This document shows positions 1 to 6,771 of a stretch of DNA of 14,822 nt, one piece after another. Below the pieces are notes generated by a model. The model searched no databases, had not been told where the DNA came from, and worked only from the letters and a program-made list of their open reading frames with translations. Origin of the DNA: Chloroflexia bacterium (GTDB taxonomy: Bacteria; Chloroflexota; Chloroflexia; Thermomicrobiales; CFX8); NCBI GenBank assembly GCA_013696045.1, contig JACCZH010000048.1:1-14822 (forward strand), in the 5' to 3' direction. Position 1 is the first letter of the stretch; each line of letters begins with the position of its first letter. The position numbers and the translations under genes are program-made.

Positions 1-16
1 CCCCTGAGTCTCTCCT

Positions 17-1153
17 CTACATCACCCGAGCGGGCGGACTGCCGAAACGGTGGGATGACAGGAAGGTGATGTCGTGGCGGGTGGCGCCTTCGGTCACCAG
101 CTCGGCCAGGATCTCGCCGACAACGCAGGAGAATTTGAAGCCGCGGCCTGAGAATCCACAGCCAAAGACGACCTGCTCGTGCTCTGGATGACGATCGACG
201 ATGAAGTCGTCGTCAACCGAGTTGGTGTACATGCAGGTCACGGCCTGGAGCAGCGCGCCGCTTGCGCCGGGCATGTAGAGGTCCAGCACCCTGCGCATCA
301 TGTCGATCTCGGAGCCGTCAATCTCGCGGCGGATTGTCCGGGCCGTAGTGATCTCACCATTCTCATGGCGGCCGATCTTGAGCCCGATGCCCTCCACCGA
401 CGGCATGCCGTAATAGCCACCCTCGGGAACACCTAGCAGGAAGTCAGGCGCGCCGTTCTCGGCTCTCCACCAGTCGGGCCGGCTGGGCTCGAAATAGCCA
501 TTCACAATGCGCATTACGCTGATCGGCAGATTGAGATCACTCAAAAGCTCTGCCGCCCACGGTCCTGTGGTGATAACCAGGTGGCCGGCGCGGTAGCTGC
601 CACGAGTCGTTTCGACCAGTACGCCGTCGCCATCAGCCGACCATTTTGTAACCTCTTCGGAGTGCCGCAGTTCCGCGCCGTGCTTCTCAGCCAGTTCAAG
701 CTGCGACGCGATGCACGCTTCCGGACGCAGAAAACCGGCCTCGGCCTCATAGCTGGCGACCATGCCCTCATGCATCCGGAAGCCGGGGAAGCGCTCGCCG
801 AGTTGTTGCTCGTCCAGGATCTCGATAAAGCCGCCGAGTGTTGGGTCGGGGCGAATATCCGATGAGGGATAGGCTAGACGAACCTCGCCCAGGATCCTCA
901 GCAAGTTACGGCCGGTCTCTTCCTCAAGCTCGCGCCAGATCTCAAACGCCCGCTCCGCCAGCGGCACGTAGCCGTCATCCCGGAAGGATGATTTACGGAT
1001 CATGCGGTGATGACCGTGCGACGATCCTTGATCGTGCCCGGGCGTGAACATGTCCAGCCCCAGCACCCGTTGGCCGCGCCGGGCCAGCTGCAAGCTGGTC
1101 GCGCTGCCCATCGCGCCCAGCCCGATGACGATGGTGTCGTAGGTGGTTGCCAA
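17..1153 (-). CDS. solA: Sarcosine / N-methyl-L-tryptophan oxidase family FAD enzyme
   Basis: This is a flavin-dependent amine oxidase of the MSOX/MTOX family, which oxidatively demethylates N-methyl amino acids and gives formaldehyde and H2O2. The N-terminal FAD-binding Rossmann motif GLGAMG is at residues 11-16, with the acidic end of the second strand at D34. An SSHGHHRMIR segment follows, as in the family. Near the C-terminus, CMYTNS (C307) matches the cysteine that binds FAD covalently in MSOX and MTOX, followed by GFSGRGFKFS. I chose the TTG at 1153-1151 because AAAGG lies 7 bases upstream and the Rossmann strand begins right after it, giving 378 aa, close to the usual 370-390. The frame stays open to 1246, but that extension is translated palindromic repeat and is probably not protein. 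The substrate (sarcosine, N-methyltryptophan or another amine) cannot be decided from sequence alone. No clear promoter is visible; it may be read through from the beta-lactamase-like gene. Confidence 0.85.
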   Translation of the reverse strand: MATTYDTIVIGLGAMGSATSLQLARRGQRVLGLDMFTPGHDQGSSHGHHRMIRKSSFRDDGYVPLAERAFEIWRELEEETGRNLLRILGEVRLAYPSSDIRPDPTLGGFIEILDEQQLGERFPGFRMHEGMVASYEAEAGFLRPEACIASQLELAEKHGAELRHSEEVTKWSADGDGVLVETTRGSYRAGHLVITTGPWAAELLSDLNLPISVMRIVNGYFEPSRPDWWRAENGAPDFLLGVPEGGYYGMPSVEGIGLKIGRHENGEITTARTIRREIDGSEIDMMRRVLDLYMPGASGALLQAVTCMYTNSVDDDFIVDRHPEHEQVVFGCGFSGRGFKFSCVVGEILAELVTEGATRHDITFLSSHRFGSPPARVM

Positions 1154-1170
1154 TGTTGTGCCTTTCACAA

Positions 1171-1245
1171 TGTCATTCCGACGAAGGAGGAATCCGTAAC
1201 TCTGGTCTGCACAGAGGAACGGATCCCTCCTTCTTCGGGAAGACA
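1171..1245. repeat. Imperfect palindromic intergenic repeat
   Basis: The arms at 1171-1195 (begins TGTCATTCCGACGAAGG) and 1221-1245 (ends CTTCGGGAAGACA) are inverted copies matching at 21 of 25 positions, separated by 25 bases. The TGTCATTCCGA...GGAATCC pattern resembles dispersed intergenic palindromes that I recall from several bacterial phyla. Only one copy is present in this window. It has no coding capacity and would form a long hairpin in RNA. Confidence 0.6.
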
Positions 1246-1261
1246 AATTTGCTTCCCGAAG
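1233..1261 (-). terminator. Hairpin just after the beta-lactamase-like stop codon
   Basis: A perfect 10-base stem (1233-1242 with 1252-1261) encloses a 9-base loop, starting one base after the stop codon on the minus strand. There is no T-tract after it, so intrinsic termination would be weak. It may instead protect the 3' end or simply be part of the overlapping palindromic repeat. Confidence 0.35.
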
Positions 1262-2107
1262 TTACCCTAACGCATCCCAGCACTCGCGGGTGAGCCGGCC
1301 GATAAGCTGGCCTGCGGCGGCGAAGCCGGGGGTGCCGTCGGGGGTTTCGATCGGAACATGGTCGGTGTAGACGGTCAGAATAAAGCGCGGCTCATCACCA
1401 CGGAAGACGATACCTGCGTCGTTGTAGCCGCGGCGCGCGGTGCCGGTTTTGTGGGCGACCCGGGTTCCCTCTGGTAAGAGGGACGGCATGCGAGCGCGCA
1501 GTTTCTGCCAGCTCAGGATATCCAGCCCCAGCTTGCATAGCTCGGTTGAGCAGCCCAGTTTTTCGGCTGCTTCGCGCTCTCGGACACCTTGCTGGATGAG
1601 GTCCAGCAACAGGCCGACATCGGAGGGCGTGGTGGTGTTGGAAGAGTTCAGGTCGTGATCGCGCGGCATGTTGTTAGGCGGGATACCGTGGCGATGGGTG
1701 GTGCCTTTCATGCCGATCGACTGGGAGAAGGCGTTGATCGCGTCAAGTCCAACCATATCCGCCACCGTGCCGGTGCTGGTGTTGTCGCTGACGATAATCA
1801 TCATGACCAGGACGTCTCGAAGTTGGATCGTGAAGCCGGGCTGTAAATGCTGGAAGCAACCGCTCTGGTTGTCCTGATATGTAGCCTGGATCGTGACCGG
1901 CTGGTCGAGCGCCAGCTTGCCCTCGTTGACCGCTTTGAGCGCCGTCATCAAAACGGCGATCTTGCGCGTGCTGGCCGACGGCACGACGACATCGCCGTTC
2001 CTGTCGAACTCCGCGCCGGAGCGTAGGTCCTTGAGATACCAGCCGGTGTCAAACGGCTGGGCATCGCACAACTCGTTCAGTGTATCGGTCAGGGTCTGCA
2101 TCTGCAT
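1262..2107 (-). CDS. Class A beta-lactamase-like serine hydrolase
   Basis: The 281-aa protein has the penicillin-recognising serine hydrolase fold (Beta-lactamase2-type). The catalytic serine motif is S46-T-R-K49 (SxxK), the second motif is S107-D-N109, and K220-T-G222 is the third, all with class A-like spacing. The omega-loop site, normally ExxLN, reads D150-H-D-L-N154, so the general base that is normally Glu166 appears to be Asp. No signal peptide is visible: the N-terminus is hydrophilic (MQMQTLTDTLNELCDAQ). A true secreted beta-lactamase would be expected to have one, so this may be a cytoplasmic esterase or peptidase-like hydrolase. Alternatively the enzyme leaves the cell by an unseen route. 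The start ATG has GAAGGG about 10 bases upstream; a second ATG lies two codons in. It has its own promoter (2153-2180). Family assignment is firm; drug resistance activity is not established. Confidence 0.85.
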   Translation of the reverse strand: MQMQTLTDTLNELCDAQPFDTGWYLKDLRSGAEFDRNGDVVVPSASTRKIAVLMTALKAVNEGKLALDQPVTIQATYQDNQSGCFQHLQPGFTIQLRDVLVMMIIVSDNTSTGTVADMVGLDAINAFSQSIGMKGTTHRHGIPPNNMPRDHDLNSSNTTTPSDVGLLLDLIQQGVREREAAEKLGCSTELCKLGLDILSWQKLRARMPSLLPEGTRVAHKTGTARRGYNDAGIVFRGDEPRFILTVYTDHVPIETPDGTPGFAAAGQLIGRLTRECWDALG

Positions 2108-2152
2108 GGTCCAGATTCCCTTCGTGTGGCCGCGGCCCGATCTCGTGGGATG

Positions 2153-2180
2153 ATTATCGCCATTGTTGAACGGGCGTCAA
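2153..2180 (-). promoter_or_regulatory. Sigma70-type promoter of the beta-lactamase-like gene
   Basis: On the minus strand, TTGACG (2180-2175) and GATAAT (2158-2153) are separated by 16 bases, matching the -35 and -10 consensus at five of six positions each. Transcription would start near 2146, leaving a leader of about 40 bases that contains GAAGGG before the ATG at 2107. The gap 2108-2235 holds nothing else that I can recognise. Confidence 0.6.
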
Positions 2181-2235
2181 TGCCTCGGGACCCGATTGGC
2201 AGGGAGGAATCCTCATGACTGGCCACCTGACGGCG

Positions 2236-3840
2236 TTAGTCGTAGTGCTTGAACTCGGGCCATATCTGGTCCAACGGTGCGTGCGGCTCGCGTAGAACGA
2301 AGATCGGCAGGTCGTTCTCATAGTCCATGCAATACTGGCAAACATGCACTCCCGCCACTTCAACGCGGCCCCAGAACTGTTCGAGGTATGCCTGGGAAAA
2401 GCCCAGGGCGATGACGACCTCTCCGGATGCGCCGTGTGTTCCCCACAGGTAATAGGTGTTGTGTCCGCTAATGATAGGTGTCGAGCCGAAGGTTTCCTGC
2501 GACATCTCCAGAGCGCCGGCCTCGCCGTAATTGCTGGTCAAGATCGCGGCCTGAGCGTGGTCTTCCTCGGGTAGGGCGTTGTAGACCTTAGCGGTCGCCG
2601 CCGTCATGGAATCCCAACCGAAGCGATCGGCCCACCATTGCGGAAGCGGAGAGGTTTTGCCTTGCTCGACAGGTTTGTCGGCTAGCCCCACGGCCTGCGT
2701 GAAGCGCGCGAGATCGCCCACCGGCAATACCGGGAGCGAACCGGGCAACATGACCAGGCCGCCGATCGCCAACGTGACCACTGCCGCCGGACGCAACCAG
2801 ACAAGGCGTTGTCTCCCCCAGCGCTCGATCATGACGGCGCCACCCGCCATCAGCACGGCGTATGCCGGAGCGAGGTAGTCCACCCGGTTCGATCCGGTAG
2901 CGAGCAGGATAAGGAACGGGATCAAGAAGGTATAGCCCAGGGCCCGATGCGGTTTTCCCTCCGCATGGAAGAAGAAGTACACGAAGCCGGCAAGCCACAC
3001 CGGCAGCGTCACCGGGGACATTGCAAGGGTGTGCTCCAGCAGGAATTGAACTGGGCCGACCTGGATGCCCTTTCCGGTTGAGGCGTTGTGTGCAAACTCG
3101 AATACCGGCCAGCCGTTCTGTTGCTGCCAGATGAGGTGGGGCAGCACGATGACTGCCGCTGCCAGCCCTCCCAGCCACAACCAGCGCCGGCGTACATGAC
3201 TTCTCAGCGATGTTAGCAGCGCTCCAACAGCGAGCGCGAGGGCGAGTAACGCGATGTTGTGCTTGGTCATCAAACCGACACCGAGTGTTGCCCCGGCCGC
3301 TAGCCAGAGCCGCTCGTCGCCCGACTGAATGAGCCGCAGGAGAAAGTAACAACAGAGTATCCATAAGAAGTTATAGAACGCGATGGTTGAGAGGAAATCG
3401 GTCGTTGCCAGGATCACTGGTGGGATCAGCATCGCCAGCGACGCAATAGCCACGCCCCATGCCCCCGCGCCCAGCCGTCGCGCGATCAGCCCGGTGAGAA
3501 GGACGGACCCGGCTCCCGCCAGGGCCGGGAGAAAACGCAATACCAGCAGGCTGTCACCCGGAATCCAAAGGACGGCGCGGGTGATGAGCGCGATCAGCGG
3601 CGGGTGGTCGACATAGCCCCAGGCCAGCTCTCGAGCGTTAACGATGTAGTACAGCTCGTCGCGGAAGTAGCCAAGTGGATTGATCGCATTGACGGCGAGA
3701 TGGAGTAACAGCGTCACGGATGTTATGGCGGCCAGCACAATGAGCGCCGGCGTCAGATCGATCGATGAGATGCGCCTCGCGATCATGCCGCGCCCTTCAT
3801 TTCTCTGTTGGGTAAGAGCACGGGCGTCAGTTTGATTCAT
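2236..3840 (-). CDS. GT39/PMT-family membrane glycosyltransferase
   Basis: This is a polytopic membrane protein of the ArnT/PMT (PMT_2) type. Such enzymes transfer a sugar from a polyprenyl-phosphate donor to a lipid, protein or polymer on the outer face of the membrane. The first helix (about LTPALIVLAAITSVTLLLHL) is followed by FRDELYYI, holding the family's acidic pair (D61, E62), and then WGYVDHPPLIA. Many hydrophobic helices follow, and a soluble C-terminal region of about 150 aa ends with a CQYC segment. The ATG at 3840 has GGAG six bases upstream and overlaps the TetR gene by 14 bases. A second ATG at 3786, with GAAGGG six bases upstream, is almost as good and would give 516 aa instead of 534. 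The overlap and shared promoter suggest the TetR protein controls it. Acceptor and donor sugars are unknown. Confidence 0.85.
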   Translation of the reverse strand: MNQTDARALTQQRNEGRGMIARRISSIDLTPALIVLAAITSVTLLLHLAVNAINPLGYFRDELYYIVNARELAWGYVDHPPLIALITRAVLWIPGDSLLVLRFLPALAGAGSVLLTGLIARRLGAGAWGVAIASLAMLIPPVILATTDFLSTIAFYNFLWILCCYFLLRLIQSGDERLWLAAGATLGVGLMTKHNIALLALALAVGALLTSLRSHVRRRWLWLGGLAAAVIVLPHLIWQQQNGWPVFEFAHNASTGKGIQVGPVQFLLEHTLAMSPVTLPVWLAGFVYFFFHAEGKPHRALGYTFLIPFLILLATGSNRVDYLAPAYAVLMAGGAVMIERWGRQRLVWLRPAAVVTLAIGGLVMLPGSLPVLPVGDLARFTQAVGLADKPVEQGKTSPLPQWWADRFGWDSMTAATAKVYNALPEEDHAQAAILTSNYGEAGALEMSQETFGSTPIISGHNTYYLWGTHGASGEVVIALGFSQAYLEQFWGRVEVAGVHVCQYCMDYENDLPIFVLREPHAPLDQIWPEFKHYD

Positions 3841-4432
3841 GAACAACTCCAGCGACGTAGGCCTCAAGTATCCGGCGCTCGGTAGCCGCCAGATGCTCTA
3901 GCCCATGACCGTGAAACAGCAACCGTATCATCGCCAGGCCATGCACTATCGCCCAGCAGCCGTAGGCGATTTCATCGAGTCCAAAGCCAGGCTCGTTGCG
4001 GATCTTGTGAGACTGGATGCCGGCATCGACGATGTTGCGCAGCGCGTCGTATGCGCTCCGGCCGGCTGCGGTGCTCGCCGCATCTGAAAACCCGGCACGG
4101 TTCGCAAACATCAGAAAATACTGCTCGGGATGCTCGCCGGCAAATGCCAGATAGACCTCGCCGGCTTTGACAATCCTCTCGCCCGGGTTCCGGTCCATCG
4201 GGATCGCCAGGATGCGGTCACGCAGTTGTTGAAATCCGGCGGCGCGCACCGCATCCAGAAGATCGTCCTTGTTCTGGAAATACTTGTAGAGCGCGCCCGG
4301 ACTGTAATCCACGCGACCGGCAAGCGCCCGGACAGAGAGTCCGTCCGCGCCGGACTCGGTAATCATCTTGTGCGCTTCCGTAAGGATTTCTTGCCGTATG
4401 CGATCGTTACGTCGCTGCCTGGTCGACACCAA
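3827..4432 (-). CDS. TetR/AcrR-family repressor with WHG-type C-terminal domain
   Basis: The 201-aa protein has a typical TetR N-terminal helix-turn-helix (about residues 12-58), including GADGLSVRALAGRVDYSPG and ALYKYFQNKDDLLDAV. The C-terminal ligand-binding part contains CWAIVHGLAMIRL, the W..HG signature of the WHG (TetR_C_33) domain. It starts at TTG 4432 or at GTG 4429, both served by GGGGA a few bases upstream. A strong promoter and a perfect palindrome directly upstream suggest that it represses itself and the overlapping glycosyltransferase gene. The inducer is unknown. Related WHG-domain repressors often control membrane or lipid functions, but I cannot say so here. Confidence 0.9.
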   Translation of the reverse strand: MVSTRQRRNDRIRQEILTEAHKMITESGADGLSVRALAGRVDYSPGALYKYFQNKDDLLDAVRAAGFQQLRDRILAIPMDRNPGERIVKAGEVYLAFAGEHPEQYFLMFANRAGFSDAASTAAGRSAYDALRNIVDAGIQSHKIRNEPGFGLDEIAYGCWAIVHGLAMIRLLFHGHGLEHLAATERRILEAYVAGVVHESN

Positions 4433-4456
4433 AGAGTCCCCAACCGCCGAGAAATA

Positions 4457-4469
4457 TGAACAGTGTTCA
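4457..4469. promoter_or_regulatory. Candidate TetR operator
   Basis: TGAACA-G-TGTTCA is a perfect palindrome with 6-base arms around one central base. It lies just downstream of the predicted -10 element, over the expected transcription start of the TetR gene, which is the usual place for an autorepressor site. Binding by the adjacent TetR protein is inferred. Confidence 0.65.
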
Positions 4470-4472
4470 GTT

Positions 4473-4501
4473 TATATACAGCGTTTCCTTTGGGGTGTCA
4501 A
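4473..4501 (-). promoter_or_regulatory. Near-consensus sigma70 promoter of the tetR-glycosyltransferase pair
   Basis: On the minus strand, a perfect TTGACA (4501-4496) is followed after exactly 17 bases by TATATA (4478-4473). It begins 8 bases beyond the stop codon of the upstream kinase gene and marks a new transcription unit. So strong a promoter fits a gene that is kept off by a repressor. Confidence 0.75.
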
Positions 4502-4508
4502 GAGGTTT

Positions 4509-5387
4509 CTACTCCAGACAGCCGGACTGAGATCGAAACCGGTTTATCCGGCGCTCGATTTCGTCCAGGTGTCGCTGTTCAAGCCAGATTCCGGGCTGGC
4601 CGACTTTGGGCGCAAGGTCGTTGAGCATCGCCAATCCCGCCCAGATTTTGAAGAGTGCCATGTCCGGTAGCGGTCCAGCCGTTCTCTCGTACCCCCGCAT
4701 CCAGCCGGCGGCCAGTAAACGACGGGCGGCTTCAGTGACAGGCTCCGGCCGGCCTGGATTGAGTGGCATGAGCCGTAGCATAGACCAGGTGCGCGCGACA
4801 TCAGCCCTCGGATCGCCGGGCATCGCGTTGGTCCAGTCGAGCAGGCCACTGATCTTGCGGTCGGAGACCATGACATTCAGAGGATGATAGTCGAGGTGCA
4901 GGAGCCGATTCTGCTGAAGGTTGAGGGACAGCAACCGCTCGCGGAGCGCATCGTCAACCGCGGAGAAACGGGTGATCCAGGCGAATTCATCAACGTCACC
5001 GGGAGAGAAGGGCGTGTGGTGCAACAGTGCCTGGTGCCGGCCAAACAGGAACCCGAGCCGGCGAATAGCCCAGGGCCGCGCGCGCATCTCATCCATCAGT
5101 GTGCGTCCGGCGCACCACGAAAGCACCATGGCGGCGCGGCCTTGCCAGATACCTTGAACGTGAATCTCCGGGACCGCGATCCCGGCGGCTTTTGCGGCGC
5201 GCATTGTTTCGGCCTCGCGGCGGACCATCTTTTCCCGTCCCGGCTGGAACAGCCTCAGGGCGTAGGTATTCGTTCCGTGCTCGATTTTCCAGATGGTGGT
5301 GTCCCAACCCCCGGAAATCGGGGTGGTAGAGGTTGCGCCGTGTATGCCCAGGTCGTCCAGGATGGATATTGGGTCGGGTTCAGACAC
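4509..5387 (-). CDS. APH-fold small-molecule phosphotransferase
   Basis: The 292-aa protein is in the aminoglycoside phosphotransferase/choline kinase superfamily. Its N-terminal lobe has a glycine-containing loop (ISGGWDTTIWKI, about 25-35) and YALRLF, where Arg45 takes the place of the usual lysine. The catalytic loop is H164-L-D166-Y-H-P-L-N171, the family's HxDxxxxN pattern, followed by a metal-binding D184 in LLDWTNA. Starting at GTG, with AGGA nine bases upstream, it follows the LLM oxidoreductase stop codon after only two bases, so the two are surely co-transcribed. The phosphate acceptor could be an alcohol, sugar or antibiotic. Nothing here shows real aminoglycoside resistance, and most chromosomal members of this family have other or unknown substrates. 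Confidence 0.85.
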   Translation of the reverse strand: MSEPDPISILDDLGIHGATSTTPISGGWDTTIWKIEHGTNTYALRLFQPGREKMVRREAETMRAAKAAGIAVPEIHVQGIWQGRAAMVLSWCAGRTLMDEMRARPWAIRRLGFLFGRHQALLHHTPFSPGDVDEFAWITRFSAVDDALRERLLSLNLQQNRLLHLDYHPLNVMVSDRKISGLLDWTNAMPGDPRADVARTWSMLRLMPLNPGRPEPVTEAARRLLAAGWMRGYERTAGPLPDMALFKIWAGLAMLNDLAPKVGQPGIWLEQRHLDEIERRINRFRSQSGCLE

Positions 5388-5389
5388 GT

Positions 5390-6388
5390 CTAGCGTTCCT
5401 TCTGTCGCAGCGACGGCAAAACCTGTTTGCCAAGCAGATTGATACCTCTCACACCGGTGACGCCGTGCGGAGTGCCGAACTCGATCCGGCTGACTCCGGC
5501 GGCAAAGAGCACTTCGCTCTGCTCGATGATGTCGGCCGGGTTACCGGCGAAGCTGAAACGATTCAGCAGCTTATCTGGTATAAGCTTCCCGGCGGCTTCT
5601 TGGTCACCCTGAGTGACAAGTGTGTCCATTTTTGCTACGAGCTCGGGATCGATCTCCACAGTTGGATCGAGTTTGGCGACAATCGGAAGATAGAGCGCCA
5701 GCTCACGCCGGATAGCGGCCCTGGCAAGGTCTCGATCCTCGTCTACGATGGTCACCGCGCCCAGGACGATGTGGCATGTGGTGTCTTGGCAGCCTTCCCG
5801 CAGCCAGCCTGCGACGACCGGCACGATGTCTGGATTGGTCGATCCACCGATCTTGATCTCGTCCGCTCGCTCGCCGGCCATGCGGATGAGCCTGGGTCCC
5901 CAGCTCCCGATCAGAAGTGGGACACGCTGGCGTTGCACATTGTAATTGAGCGCGTGATGCTCGCTGAGCGTGTAGCAGCTCCCGTTGAATGGATCGCGCT
6001 TGCCGGCCAGCAGGTGTTCGACGACGTCAATTGTTTCACGGATGCGAGTGATCGGACGATCTTGCTCGATGCCGATTGAGTCGAGCCACGCCCCACGCGA
6101 GATGCCCCAGTAGGCGCGGCCGTTGCTGGCCAGATCCAGGCTGGCAACCTGCCCGGCTATCTCGACTGGGTGCAGGGTATAGGGGTTGAGTGAGGCTGGC
6201 CCGAGGCGTATCCGGCTGGTCGCCATTGCGGCAACGGTGAGGGGCACGATTGGCGGCTGAAACAGCAGATCGCCATAGATCGACAGCATGTCGAAGCCAT
6301 AGCCCTCTACCAATGCCGCGAGCTCGCCGTACTCCGACGCCGGCTTGTCGGATTGCAGGGCAATAGAGATTTCTCTGCGGCGGCTCAC
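5390..6388 (-). CDS. Luciferase-like (LLM) F420/FMN-dependent oxidoreductase
   Basis: The 332-aa TIM-barrel protein is in the luciferase-like family, closest in style to the Mer-like F420-dependent branch. Typical segments are IRLGPASLNPYTLHPVEIA (about 60-78), the barrel strand RAYWGISRGAWLDSIGI (about 91-107) and PLLIGSWGPRLIRMAGERAD (about 157-176). These occur where members bind the deazaflavin or flavin phosphate and substrate. Starting at GTG, with AGAGG about 10 bases upstream, it lies 59 bases after the TIGR04076 gene and directly before the kinase gene. Cofactor choice (F420 or FMN) and substrate cannot be settled from the sequence, although F420 is common in this subgroup. Confidence 0.85.
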   Translation of the reverse strand: MSRRREISIALQSDKPASEYGELAALVEGYGFDMLSIYGDLLFQPPIVPLTVAAMATSRIRLGPASLNPYTLHPVEIAGQVASLDLASNGRAYWGISRGAWLDSIGIEQDRPITRIRETIDVVEHLLAGKRDPFNGSCYTLSEHHALNYNVQRQRVPLLIGSWGPRLIRMAGERADEIKIGGSTNPDIVPVVAGWLREGCQDTTCHIVLGAVTIVDEDRDLARAAIRRELALYLPIVAKLDPTVEIDPELVAKMDTLVTQGDQEAAGKLIPDKLLNRFSFAGNPADIIEQSEVLFAAGVSRIEFGTPHGVTGVRGINLLGKQVLPSLRQKER

Positions 6389-6447
6389 TCTTGCGGTGCC
6401 TCTCGAACTCTGCGCGCGTTTCTGTTGGGTATTGTCGCATAGTGCGC

Positions 6448-6771
6448 TTACGTTAGATCCGAGGTTCGTAGTGTTCTGCGGCCGATGCGCTCGATCTGCA
6501 TGATGAGACGTTCTTCGGGGTCCGGGCAGGCGACCAGGGTGTCTTGTTCGAGCCAGTCATTGGCGTCCAGGACACGTTGCCTGGGTGTTAGCAGGGGGAT
6601 GACTGATTGGAGCGCGTAGAGGCAGAAATGTTTGCCGTCCGGGATACGGACGCGGCTGGACTCGGTTAGCTCGAAGTAGTCGCCGACCTGGAGACCGCAG
6701 ACGGAGCGCCCCTCAATCGAGACGACTGTGACGCGCAGGTCGTAGAGCTCGAAGGTTTCCGCCTCGCTCAC
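6448..6771 (-). CDS. TIGR04076 family protein of unknown function
   Basis: The 107-aa soluble protein shows the hallmarks of the TIGR04076 family: an initial strand DLRVTVVSIEGR, then C25-G-L-Q-VGDYFEL, then C50-LYALQSVIPLL and finally LVACPDPEERL with C82. The three spaced cysteines suggest a possible metal or redox site, but no function has been assigned to the family to my knowledge. Its GTG start overlaps the phosphatase stop codon in GTGA, so translation is probably coupled. Related proteins often sit beside metabolic enzymes, so an accessory role is possible; this is inference. Confidence 0.85.
   Translation of the reverse strand: MSEAETFELYDLRVTVVSIEGRSVCGLQVGDYFELTESSRVRIPDGKHFCLYALQSVIPLLTPRQRVLDANDWLEQDTLVACPDPEERLIMQIERIGRRTLRTSDLT

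Noticed and set aside
1171..1261. Mobile element ends or an integration site
   Set aside because: There is no transposase, target duplication or second copy in the window; a small palindromic repeat explains it better.
2588..3364. 258-codon minus-strand frame inside the glycosyltransferase gene
   Set aside because: It is out of frame with a strong membrane protein, rich in Arg/Ala/Gly, and lacks any domain pattern.
5333..6079. 248-codon plus-strand frame over the LLM oxidoreductase
   Set aside because: It is antisense to a well-supported gene, with no family resemblance or ribosome site worth noting.
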